In this document: piece after piece, positions 45,075-52,920 of the stretch | Layout of the letters: every line of letters begins with the position of its first letter | Position numbering within the stretch: the first letter of the stretch is position 1 | Source: Pseudomaricurvus albidus | GTDB lineage: Bacteria; Pseudomonadota; Gammaproteobacteria; Pseudomonadales; Cellvibrionaceae | Direction of reading: 5' to 3' | Assembly: GCF_018863235.1 (NCBI RefSeq) | Contig: NZ_JAHKRS010000001.1 | Coordinates: forward strand, 1 to 64,000 | Length of the DNA stretch: 64,000 nucleotides | Notes under the pieces: generated by a model | Database searches by the model: none | What the model saw: only the letters and a program-made list of their open reading frames with translations | What the model was told of the DNA's origin: nothing | Translations under genes and position numbers: made by a program

Positions 45075-45743
45075 TCAGTCCCGATCCGGGGCACCAAGCG
45101 GGAACAGCGGGCGATAGGGGCGCGCATCTTCAATGCACCGCCTGACCGATGGCCGCGCCATTAATTGCGCTCGATACGCGCGCAAGGCGGTGTGGGATTC
45201 GGGGATTTCACACACCCAGTCGGCGTAAAATAACGAGGGTGCTGCGGCACAATCCGCCAGGCTGAAGACACTGCCGCAGGCGAAGTCCCGCCCTCTCAAT
45301 TCTTCTTCCAGCCAGGAATATGACTTGAGCAAAAAAACTTTGGAGTCCTCAACCGTTTTGCGATCTCTCTGATCCGGCGGGCGCAACGCATCATCCACCA
45401 CGCGCTGCGTAGGCGTCATCACATAGAGATCGAAAAAGCGGTCTAGGGTGCGCACGCTGAGCGCCGACAGCTCATCAGACGGAATAAACGACACCTTGCC
45501 GGGATGATAGGTTTGCAAATACTCAATAATGATGGAGGATTCAAAAACCGCCCGGCCACCATCCAGCAACAAAGGGAATTTCTCCAGCGGTGAGCGCGAC
45601 TGCAGCGTGGCAGTATTTTCCGGATGGTTCGGACCCACTTCTTTGAAGGTAAATACCGTCGCGTTTTCATACAACGGAATCAAGACTTTCCAGGTATACG
45701 CTGAAAAAGGATGCCCATACAACTCAAGTTCACTCTCCGTCAT
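45075..45743 (-). CDS. Glutathione S-transferase family protein
   Basis: A 222-residue GST: LYGHPFSAYTWKVLIPLYEN in the thioredoxin-like domain, FPLLLDGGRAVFESSIIIEYL for glutathione binding, and a helical domain with FACGSVFSLADCAAAPSLFY. No recognisable substrate. It overlaps the upstream VOC gene by 4 nt (ATGA), so it is translationally coupled and part of the ECF42 cluster. Confidence 0.92.
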   Translation of the reverse strand: MTESELELYGHPFSAYTWKVLIPLYENATVFTFKEVGPNHPENTATLQSRSPLEKFPLLLDGGRAVFESSIIIEYLQTYHPGKVSFIPSDELSALSVRTLDRFFDLYVMTPTQRVVDDALRPPDQRDRKTVEDSKVFLLKSYSWLEEELRGRDFACGSVFSLADCAAAPSLFYADWVCEIPESHTALRAYRAQLMARPSVRRCIEDARPYRPLFPLGAPDRD

Positions 45744-46528
45744 GAGCGCCCCCCGACCAGAGCGAACCGGGCTCCCTGGGGATCAATCCCATTAATCGTA
45801 AAGTCCCCTCCGGGAATCTCATCCGGTCCCTCTGTCACCTGACCACCATTGTTCTGAATGGCCTGCACCGCCTCATCAATATCCGCCACGCGAAAATAGT
45901 AATTCCATCGCGGGGGAGCGCCCTTCTCGGGGTTGGTCATCATGGCACCGATTACGCCTCCGTGACGCAAAAAATCATAGGATCCCATAGGCCCCATATC
46001 CATTTCACCGTCTTTGCTCCAGTGAAACTGTTCGCTGTAGAAAGCAAACGCCGCATTCTGATCCGATGTACGCAGCTCATTCCAGGCACAGTGCCCGAGG
46101 CGGGGCTTATCGTAGGCAAACGCCAGACTGGCTTCCTCACTGATGCCATGCATCACATAAAACGGCACTCCCTGAGGGTCTGTGACCATCGCAATCCGTC
46201 CCACATCGGGAATGTCAGTGGGCGGCATCTGTATCTGCCCGCCGGTGGCTGTGATGGCTTTCAGACGAACATCCACATCATTAACATGTATGTAACCCAG
46301 CCAGACAGGACTGGCACCGCTGGCGACCATATCATTGGTCAATTGCATCATGCCCCCCACGTACAATCCCGGCTCGTCGGCGGGCATGCCAAAATAGCGG
46401 TAATCCATATCGGGCAACAGACTGTCCTCAACCTGCCAACCAATCACCCGACCGTAAAATGAACGTGCTCCCTCGATATTATTGGTGAGCAGCTCGTACC
46501 AAACAAAATCTCCGTGTTTATCACTCAT
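45740..46528 (-). CDS. Two-domain VOC (glyoxalase/bleomycin-resistance) protein
   Basis: A 262-residue protein with two VOC modules: FVWYELLTNNIEGARSFYGRVIGWQ, then LGHCAWNELRTSDQNAAFAFYSEQFHW. It resembles the CFP30B-type proteins of actinobacteria. VOC proteins are metal-dependent lyases, isomerases or dioxygenases, or bind drugs; the role here is unknown. I chose the ATG at 46526-46528 because AGGAGA lies just upstream. It overlaps the GST gene. Confidence 0.9.
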   Translation of the reverse strand: MSDKHGDFVWYELLTNNIEGARSFYGRVIGWQVEDSLLPDMDYRYFGMPADEPGLYVGGMMQLTNDMVASGASPVWLGYIHVNDVDVRLKAITATGGQIQMPPTDIPDVGRIAMVTDPQGVPFYVMHGISEEASLAFAYDKPRLGHCAWNELRTSDQNAAFAFYSEQFHWSKDGEMDMGPMGSYDFLRHGGVIGAMMTNPEKGAPPRWNYYFRVADIDEAVQAIQNNGGQVTEGPDEIPGGDFTINGIDPQGARFALVGGRS

Positions 46529-46547
46529 GACATTCTCCTGACCGCAT

Positions 46548-46922
46548 TTACTGCTCCAGATGTACCACTGGCTCAAAGCCTCCAAACACCATGCGCATAC
46601 CGTCAAAAGGCATGGGATTCTTCTCCGGATTGACGCGCGGGTCCGTGCTCATCAGTGTCTGCATTTTCTCCATCGCCTTATCACGAGTATCCTTGTCGGG
46701 CCACTCGACCCATGAGAACACCACGGTCTCATCATCTTTTGCCTTTACCGCACGGCGGAAGTCAGTAATCTTGCCGTCGGGCACATCCTCACCCCAGCAC
46801 TCCACTGCCCTAAGCGCGCCCAACTCCATAAACAAAGCCTGATTGGCAGCCTTGGCATGCTCAACAAACTCGCTTTTGTTGGCACTGGGAACCGCCACCA
46901 CAAAACCATCGACATAACTCAT
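46548..46922 (-). CDS. DUF1428-family protein
   Basis: A 124-residue protein with the typical MSYVDGFVVAVP start, CWGEDVPDGKITDFRRAV, FSWVEWPDKDTRD and FDGMRMVFGGFEP. It has a dimeric alpha-beta-barrel-like fold in related structures, but no known activity. The ATG at 46920-46922 follows AAAGGAGA. It lies 19 nt before the VOC gene. Confidence 0.92.
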   Translation of the reverse strand: MSYVDGFVVAVPSANKSEFVEHAKAANQALFMELGALRAVECWGEDVPDGKITDFRRAVKAKDDETVVFSWVEWPDKDTRDKAMEKMQTLMSTDPRVNPEKNPMPFDGMRMVFGGFEPVVHLEQ

Positions 46923-47047
46923 TGCTGTCTCTCCTTTTGAATCCATGAGCGTTAGCCCATGATGATTAAGCTGATAGAGCAATTTGCTCACTGAGTAGTC
47001 GTCCCCCAACACACAGAATCGACACCCCTTCTGCCCTTTTTAATTAT

Positions 47048-48127
47048 TTATGCTTCCACAAACCGCAGGGCATAGACCGGTGGCAGGTAATTGGAAATCA
47101 AAGCCCAGTTGCTGCCGCCATTGTCACTGATCCACAGATTGCCTGTAGTAGTAGCCATCGCCAGCGTGTCGCCGGAGGCATCCACCACCAGACCGTGGCG
47201 ATACACCAGATCGTAACTCTCCTGTTCCGGCAACCCCCGGTTGAGACGAGCAAACGACTCACCCCCATCATCCGTGCGTGTCACCACCAGCTTGCCGTCC
47301 ACGGGATAGCGAAACTCGTCTTTGATGGCGGGGACAAACCAGGCCCGACGTGACTGCTGCGGGTGCACCGCCACGGCAAAGCCAAACGAGGAGGGCTCGG
47401 CAGTCACCTCTCGCCAAGTCGTACAGTGATCTTCGGTTTTGAAAATACCGTTGTGATGCTGCACCCAGAAACAGTCCGGATCGCCAGCACACTGCACCAG
47501 ACGATGAGGGTCCTGTATCGCCGGATTCTCCTGCTGCTCCGGCGGCATGTACGCAGCTTTCATACCGCGTGTCTTCACTTGCCAGCTGACGCCCCCATCC
47601 CGGGTTTGCCAAATGCCCCCGCAGGAAATGCCCAGCGTCAACCAGTCCGGATTGCGCGGGTCGATGCAAATGGAATGAATGCCCGGCGCATCGTAGCCTC
47701 CGCCAAACCACTCACTGCGACTGGGATCAGTCCACAGCGCCTTATTGAGTTGCCAGCTGTCACCCCAGTCCCGGCTGACAAACAAACCGCCAGGGATGGT
47801 GCCCGCCCACAGCCTGCCTTTCGCATCGGCTTCCAGACTCCAGATCAATTCCAGGCTGGCGCCATCTGCCTCGCCCTCAGTGACGGGATACACCGGTACA
47901 GCTACCTCCTGCCAACTCTTGCCATCATCGGTGGAGCGGTGCAGTTTGGTGCCGAAATGCCCCAGATTCAGGGCGGCGAGCATCACGCTCTTACCCTGCC
48001 ACAGCCCCCGCCAAACCATCGAGACGGGCTCACCGGGAAAAGACCGCTGACAAATTTTCCAATCACCATCCTGTTGCCGAAGGTCAAACAAGCCTTTGCG
48101 GGTAGCCACCAATAATCGTTGAGCCAT
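47048..48127 (-). CDS. BNR/WD40-like beta-propeller protein
   Basis: A 359-residue protein with repeated BNR/Asp-box-like units: RSTDDGKSWQEVAVP, VSRDWGDSWQL, QTRDGGVSWQVK, KTEDHCTTWREV, RTDDGGESFARL and ISDNGGSNWALI. These build a propeller, sometimes annotated as glycosyl hydrolase or exo-alpha-sialidase. No signal peptide is visible, so it appears cytoplasmic, and catalytic residues of sialidases cannot be assigned. It lies 42 nt after the MoaD/ThiS-like gene. Confidence 0.88.
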   Translation of the reverse strand: MAQRLLVATRKGLFDLRQQDGDWKICQRSFPGEPVSMVWRGLWQGKSVMLAALNLGHFGTKLHRSTDDGKSWQEVAVPVYPVTEGEADGASLELIWSLEADAKGRLWAGTIPGGLFVSRDWGDSWQLNKALWTDPSRSEWFGGGYDAPGIHSICIDPRNPDWLTLGISCGGIWQTRDGGVSWQVKTRGMKAAYMPPEQQENPAIQDPHRLVQCAGDPDCFWVQHHNGIFKTEDHCTTWREVTAEPSSFGFAVAVHPQQSRRAWFVPAIKDEFRYPVDGKLVVTRTDDGGESFARLNRGLPEQESYDLVYRHGLVVDASGDTLAMATTTGNLWISDNGGSNWALISNYLPPVYALRFVEA

Positions 48128-48169
48128 ACCGTCCTCCTGTTGCCGTGTTTTTTGAGCGCGTTTACAGCA

Positions 48170-48439
48170 CTAGCCGCCGGACAGCGCCTGCATGATGTAC
48201 ACCTCATCGGAATCCTTCAGTGGATGCTGAAGAGCGCGATCACGCGGCACCAGCTGACCGGCAACAAAGATCGCAACGTGAGGCCGCAGCCGTCGTTGAT
48301 CATCCAGCAGATAACCCGACAAACGCGGGTATTCGGTTGCCATGACCTGCAACAGGTTTTCCACGGTATCCGCACTGTAGACAGTCGCCTGCTGCGGCCC
48401 GACGTCACGTAAACGAGGCGTACAAATCACCGAGGGCAT
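48170..48439 (-). CDS. MoaD/ThiS-like ubiquitin-fold protein
   Basis: The 89-residue protein has a beta-grasp pattern (VENLLQVMATEYPRLSGYLL, DSDEVYIMQALSGG) ending in Gly-Gly. In MoaD and ThiS this terminus is adenylated and thiocarboxylated for sulfur transfer. No MoeB/ThiF-type activating enzyme is nearby. The ATG at 48437-48439 is separated by only 1 nt from the stop codon of the sigma factor gene, so coupling is likely. Confidence 0.88.
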   Translation of the reverse strand: MPSVICTPRLRDVGPQQATVYSADTVENLLQVMATEYPRLSGYLLDDQRRLRPHVAIFVAGQLVPRDRALQHPLKDSDEVYIMQALSGG

Positions 48440-48440
48440 G

Positions 48441-49700
48441 TCAGGTCTCTCCCTGCTCTTGCAGCTCTTGCAGACGGGCCTGCAAAAATCGTCGTTCGGG
48501 CTCCTGCTGGGCCAGATCGTGCGCTCTTTGATACGCGTCTCTGGCCGCAGCATTATTGCCTTGGCGCCGGTAAAGGTCGGCCTGCGCAGCGTACGCAAAA
48601 TGGTAGTCTGTCAGTTTGCCTCGGGATAAGATATCTGCAATCAAAGACAAGCCGGCCTCGGCGCCATCGCGCATGGCCACCGCCACTGCCCGGTTAAGCT
48701 CCACCACCGGAGAAGGATTCACCCGCAGTAAAACATCGTACAGGCCGGTGATTTCAGTCCAGTCGGTTTGCTCCGCACTGGGAGCTTCGGCATGCACCGC
48801 GGCAATGGCTGCCTGCAAGACATAGGGGCCAAAGCGACGTGTTCTGAGCGCCTGTATCACCAGCCCACAGCCTTCCACAATCTGCTCCCGGTTCCACAGG
48901 CGGCGATCCTGCTGATCGAGCAGGATTAAGTCCCCGCTGGGCGAAGTGCGTGCCTGACGTCGCGCATCGTGCAACAACATCAGTGCCAGCAACCCCATCA
49001 CCTCGGCGTCCGGCAATAAACTCAGTAATAAACGTCCAATCCGAATCGCCTCTGCCGACAAGTCCGCGCGGATGACAGACTCCCCGGCAGAAGCCGAATA
49101 GCCTTCATTAAACACCAGATAAATGACTTGCAGCACCGATTCCAGACGCACCGGCAAATCCTCAGACGTCGGCACTTCATAGGGAATGCACGCGTCGCGG
49201 ATTTTGCTTTTGGCGCGCACAATCCGTTGAGCCAACGTCGGCGGCGGAATCAGAAAAGCGGCGGCAATTTCTTCTGTGGTCAGACCGCACACCTCGCGCA
49301 AGGTCAATGCCGTACGAGCTTCCGCCGACAAGCTGGGGTGACAACAGGTAAAGATCAGCCGCAGACGGTCGTCTTCAATGTCATCGGCGTCTTCAGCAAA
49401 AACCTCCGAAGACTGCTGTTCCAGCTCTGTCGCCAACCGCTCGCAGGCGGCATCAAACCGGGTTCGTTTGCGCAGGCGATCGATGGCTTTAAAACGACCG
49501 GCAGACACCAGCCAGGCGCGCGGATTATCTGGCAGGCCGTCTTTAGACCACTGGCTCAGTGCCGCCGTAAAGGCATCGTGCAAGGCCTCTTCGGCCAGTT
49601 CGAAATTGCCATTCAGCAAACGAATCAACGTGGCCAGTACGCGACGGGATTCGCGCCGGTAAACGCCATCAATGGTTTGTTGAAACATCCTGGCATTCAT
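48441..49700 (-). CDS. ECF sigma factor, ECF42-like, with a C-terminal TPR-type domain
   Basis: A 419-residue sigma factor. The sigma2 region has LNGNFELAEEALHDAFTAAL and NPRAWLVSAGRFKAIDRLRKR; the sigma4 region has LTLREVCGLTTEEIAAAFLIPPPTLAQRIVRAKSKI. A long helical, TPR-like extension follows (VNPSPVVELNRAVAVAMRDG, RRQGNNAAARDAYQRAHDLA). This architecture and the adjacent DGPF genes fit group ECF42, which has no classical membrane anti-sigma factor. I chose the ATG at 49700; an ATG at 49688 is also possible. It probably controls the cluster. Confidence 0.9.
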   Translation of the reverse strand: MNARMFQQTIDGVYRRESRRVLATLIRLLNGNFELAEEALHDAFTAALSQWSKDGLPDNPRAWLVSAGRFKAIDRLRKRTRFDAACERLATELEQQSSEVFAEDADDIEDDRLRLIFTCCHPSLSAEARTALTLREVCGLTTEEIAAAFLIPPPTLAQRIVRAKSKIRDACIPYEVPTSEDLPVRLESVLQVIYLVFNEGYSASAGESVIRADLSAEAIRIGRLLLSLLPDAEVMGLLALMLLHDARRQARTSPSGDLILLDQQDRRLWNREQIVEGCGLVIQALRTRRFGPYVLQAAIAAVHAEAPSAEQTDWTEITGLYDVLLRVNPSPVVELNRAVAVAMRDGAEAGLSLIADILSRGKLTDYHFAYAAQADLYRRQGNNAAARDAYQRAHDLAQQEPERRFLQARLQELQEQGET

Positions 49701-49749
49701 AAGCACGGACCGCAGAATCTCGATGTGTATTGATGAGGATGGTACTGCT

Positions 49750-50091
49750 CTACAGTGTACCCCTGACCGGGCGGATCTCAACACAGCCGATTCGCGCCAA
49801 AGGTATCTCAGACGCCAGATGAATGGCCTCATTCAAATCTCTGGCCGTCACCAGATAAAACCCCACCAGAGGTGAGCCGCCGGAGGAAAAAACACCGTCA
49901 GTGACCGACACCTGATGATTGCGCACCATCACCGTGGTCGCGGTATAAGCAGGCGCCAAAGCTTCACCCGCCAGCAGTCGTCCGCTCTCTGCCAACGACT
50001 CCGCATAATGCACGCACTCTGTGTCCGCTGGCATATCCGCTGTTCCGGGAAAACGCTCCTCTACACCGTACACCAGACACAGATACTTCAT
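49750..50091 (-). CDS. YCII/DGPF-family protein (first copy)
   Basis: A 113-residue YCII-related protein (MKYLCLVYGVEE, VRNHQVSVTDGVFSSGG, VEIRPVRGTL) directly upstream of the sigma factor, on the same strand. The DGPF motif reads DGVF here, so this copy is degenerate at the name-giving position while the copy at 44665 is intact. A DGPF protein next to the sigma gene is the usual ECF42 arrangement. Confidence 0.9.
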   Translation of the reverse strand: MKYLCLVYGVEERFPGTADMPADTECVHYAESLAESGRLLAGEALAPAYTATTVMVRNHQVSVTDGVFSSGGSPLVGFYLVTARDLNEAIHLASEIPLARIGCVEIRPVRGTL

Positions 50092-50156
50092 GGGCGGTCT
50101 CCTCGATTTTGTGAATACTTACCGAGTAGTCGTTCAGGCAGAGAGAAAATCGACAA

Positions 50157-50633
50157 TCAGTCCAGCGGCAATTCCGTCTTTTTAATCACCTCACGCAGCA
50201 CAAAGCTGGAATGCACTCCTGTGACACCTTCCAGCCGGGTCAATTGCCCCAGCAGTACCTGTTCGTAGTGCTCCATGTCCCGCACCACTACCCGCAGAAG
50301 GAAATCCGCCGACTGGCCGGTAACAATCAGACACTCCAACACTTCCGGCATATCAGTCACAGCCTTTTCGAACGCCTCGAAGCGATCCGGCGTGTGGCGA
50401 TCCATGGAGATGCCCACCATGGCGGTCAGGTTCAGTCCCAGCGCCTTGGGCTTGAGCAGGGTGACATGGCGATCGATCAGACCGCTCTCTTCCAGGCGCT
50501 TGACCCGGCGGGAACAGGGTGTTGGCGACAACCCCACCTTGTCGGCCAACTCCAGATTGCTGATACGCCCGTTGCGCTGCATTTCCTGCAGGATTCTCCT
50601 GTCAATCCGATCTAAATTGACGACATTCGTCAC
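50157..50633 (-). CDS. Lrp/AsnC-family transcriptional regulator
   Basis: The 158-residue protein has an Lrp-type helix-turn-helix (LDRIDRRILQEMQRNGRISNLELADKVGLSPTPCSRRVKRLEESG, split over three helices) and an RAM effector domain (VLECLIVTGQSADFLLRVVV, GVTGVHSSFVLREVIKKTELPL). Such proteins bind amino acids and control their metabolism. It is transcribed away from leuA, and a 10-bp inverted repeat lies in the region between them. It could control leuA, itself or both. Confidence 0.93.
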   Translation of the reverse strand: MTNVVNLDRIDRRILQEMQRNGRISNLELADKVGLSPTPCSRRVKRLEESGLIDRHVTLLKPKALGLNLTAMVGISMDRHTPDRFEAFEKAVTDMPEVLECLIVTGQSADFLLRVVVRDMEHYEQVLLGQLTRLEGVTGVHSSFVLREVIKKTELPLD

Positions 50634-50661
50634 GCACCACCTCCTGGATAGTTAATATCAC

Positions 50662-50685
50662 TCACTATAAAGCCATTTATAGTGA
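50662..50685. promoter_or_regulatory. Inverted repeat between lrp and leuA
   Basis: TCACTATAAA-GCCA-TTTATAGTGA is a perfect 10-bp inverted repeat 29 nt before the lrp start. AT-rich dyads of this size are typical Lrp-family operators. The rest of the 310-nt gap up to leuA shows no leader peptide or terminator. Confidence 0.65.
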
Positions 50686-50946
50686 ATAAATGCAATACCA
50701 CCTCGTATTAGAATGCAGTTTGCAACCATTCTCTACAGTCAGCGCCGTATAGTATCCACCATCAAAGAGCTTCACAGCGCGGGCAAGTCACCCACAAGGC
50801 AGACTTCGCAGCCAGCGGTTCTACCCGAACTGCGACTCGCCTCCACCAGAGGCACCGCAAGCGCTATCCGCGCTTATCCCCGCCGCTCTTTCTGATCCAC
50901 ATTCGTTGAATCAACCGCCATTCAGAGCAAGAGCAGAGAACAGGAT

Positions 50947-52656
50947 ATGCAACCGTTCAACCCCAACTTCAATCACAAGAAATACCGTCCCTTTGCGCCA
51001 GTTCAGAAGGCTGACCGCCGCTGGCCCAACAAGGTTATTGAAGCCGCACCCGCCTGGTGCAGCGTCGACCTGCGCGATGGTAATCAGGCGCTGATGGAGC
51101 CGATGACCCCGAGTCAGAAGTTGGAGATGTTCAAACTGCTGGTTGATGTGGGCTTTAAAGAAATTGAAGTCGGCTTCCCCGCCGCTTCACAGCCGGATTT
51201 TGATTTTGTCCGTCAATTGATTGAGGAAGATCTGATTCCGGACGACGTCACCATTCAGGTGTTGACCCAGGCCCGTGAGCCGTTGATTGCACGCAGCTTT
51301 GAAGCCTTGCAGGGCGCCCGCAAGGCGATTGTGCACCTGTACAACTCCACCTCCACGGTACAGCGCGAGCAGGTGTTTAAACTGAGCCGTGAAGACATCA
51401 AAAACATTGCCATTCAGGGTGCCAAGTGGGTGCGTGACTTTGCCGCACAACAGCCGGACACCCACTGGCAATTCCAGTATTCCCCCGAGAGCTTTACGGG
51501 CACTGAAATCGATTACGCGGTGGAAGTGTGTGATGCTGTCACCGAAATCTGGCAGCCAACACCGGACAACAAGGTGATCATTAACTTGCCGGCCACCGTC
51601 GAAGTGTCCACGCCGAATGTCTACGCCGATCAGATAGAGACGGTGTGCGATACCATTGCGCGCCGCGACTCCATCATCATCAGTCTGCACACCCACAACG
51701 ACCGGGGCTGTGGTGTGGCTGCCGCGGAATTAGGCATCCTCGCTGGCGCCGATCGTATTGAAGGCACACTGCTCGGTAACGGCGAGCGCACCGGCAATAT
51801 GGATGTGGTCACCGCCGCCATGAACCTCTACAGTCAGGGGATTGATCCGGAACTGGATTTGTCCAATATGGATCGCATCATCGCCACGGTCGAGAGCTGC
51901 ACTCAGCTGTCCGTACATCCGCGCCACGCCTACGCCGGCGAGCTGGTGTTTGCCGCCTTCTCTGGCAGCCATCAGGACGCCATCAACAAATGCATGGCCA
52001 TTGATGCCGTCAAGCGTGCCGAAGATCCTGAAGCTCACTGGAATGTGGCCTACTTGCCCATCGATCCCCGCGATCTGGGCCGCAACTACCAGCAGGTGAT
52101 TCGCATCAACAGCCAGTCCGGCAAGGGCGGTATTGCCTATGTGATGGAGCAGGATTACGGCATCCAGATGCCGCGCTGGTTGCAGGTGGATTTCAGTGCT
52201 CACGTACAAAAACGCGCCGAAGACAGCGAAAGCGAAGTGGCGCCGGAGCAGATTTTCGATACCTTCAACAGCACCTATCTGCTCAACCAAAACCGTGTGG
52301 ATACCTACAATCTGAGCCGTTCCCACGAGGCTGACCAACTGAGCGTCGTCATCACCACCGACGCCGGCGACGTCACCATTGACGGCAAGGGCAAGGGCGT
52401 ACTGGACGCGTTTGTCAGCGGTCTGTCTGACAACACGGGCAGCGATATGGTGCTGATCGATTACAGCGAGCACACCCTCGGCCAGGATGAACAGGCAGAA
52501 GCCATTACTTACGTGCAGCTGAGCATCAACGGCAGTCGCTACTGCGCCGCCGGCAAGAGCGAGGACATCGTCGGCGCCTCTCTGCAAGCGGTTCTGAATG
52601 CGCTGTCACGCAGTGACGTGAGACTGGCACAAGCCAGCAAACTCGCCGCGGTCTGA
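50947..52656 (+). CDS. leuA: 2-isopropylmalate synthase
   Basis: LeuA condenses acetyl-CoA and 2-oxoisovalerate in the first step of leucine synthesis. The 569-residue long-form enzyme has the DRE-TIM signature WCSVDLRDGNQAL, FTGTEIDYAVEVCDAVTE, LHTHNDRGCGVAAAELG and LGNGERTGNMDVVT. The C-terminal allosteric domain binds leucine for feedback inhibition. The ATG follows weak pairing (AACAGGAT 4-7 nt upstream). It is monocistronic, with no leuB, C or D nearby. Confidence 0.96.
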   Translation: MQPFNPNFNHKKYRPFAPVQKADRRWPNKVIEAAPAWCSVDLRDGNQALMEPMTPSQKLEMFKLLVDVGFKEIEVGFPAASQPDFDFVRQLIEEDLIPDDVTIQVLTQAREPLIARSFEALQGARKAIVHLYNSTSTVQREQVFKLSREDIKNIAIQGAKWVRDFAAQQPDTHWQFQYSPESFTGTEIDYAVEVCDAVTEIWQPTPDNKVIINLPATVEVSTPNVYADQIETVCDTIARRDSIIISLHTHNDRGCGVAAAELGILAGADRIEGTLLGNGERTGNMDVVTAAMNLYSQGIDPELDLSNMDRIIATVESCTQLSVHPRHAYAGELVFAAFSGSHQDAINKCMAIDAVKRAEDPEAHWNVAYLPIDPRDLGRNYQQVIRINSQSGKGGIAYVMEQDYGIQMPRWLQVDFSAHVQKRAEDSESEVAPEQIFDTFNSTYLLNQNRVDTYNLSRSHEADQLSVVITTDAGDVTIDGKGKGVLDAFVSGLSDNTGSDMVLIDYSEHTLGQDEQAEAITYVQLSINGSRYCAAGKSEDIVGASLQAVLNALSRSDVRLAQASKLAAV

Positions 52657-52672
52657 TCGCAACCGCCCATCC

Positions 52673-52721
52673 CCTCCTGTCTGTTGTGAGATGAACGACA
52701 TCGCTGACGACAGACAGGAGG
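52673..52721 (+). repeat. Perfect 12-bp stem-loop after leuA
   Basis: CCTCCTGTCTGT (52673-52684) pairs fully with ACAGACAGGAGG (52710-52721) around a 25-nt loop. It lies 16 nt after the leuA stop codon. No T-run follows, so it may block exonucleases or be a non-classical terminator. Confidence 0.6.
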
Positions 52722-52920
52722 TTCAGATTTCACACATCAGCGTTCGACCCGCCAAAGCCCCAACTCATCACCCTTGCCCCCGACAATTGCCAACCGATCA
52801 ATAACATCCGTTGATCCCTGTGATTCTGTTGCTATGCTGGCCATAATGGAAACTGCACAGCAACCATTAAACACCGTGTAAAGAATCCGACTGCACGACC
52901 CAAAAGGTAAGCGTGAATTT

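Noticed and set aside
50713-50895. A 60-residue ORF before leuA as a leader peptide
   Set aside because: It lacks a leucine codon run and there is no attenuator hairpin with a T-tract.
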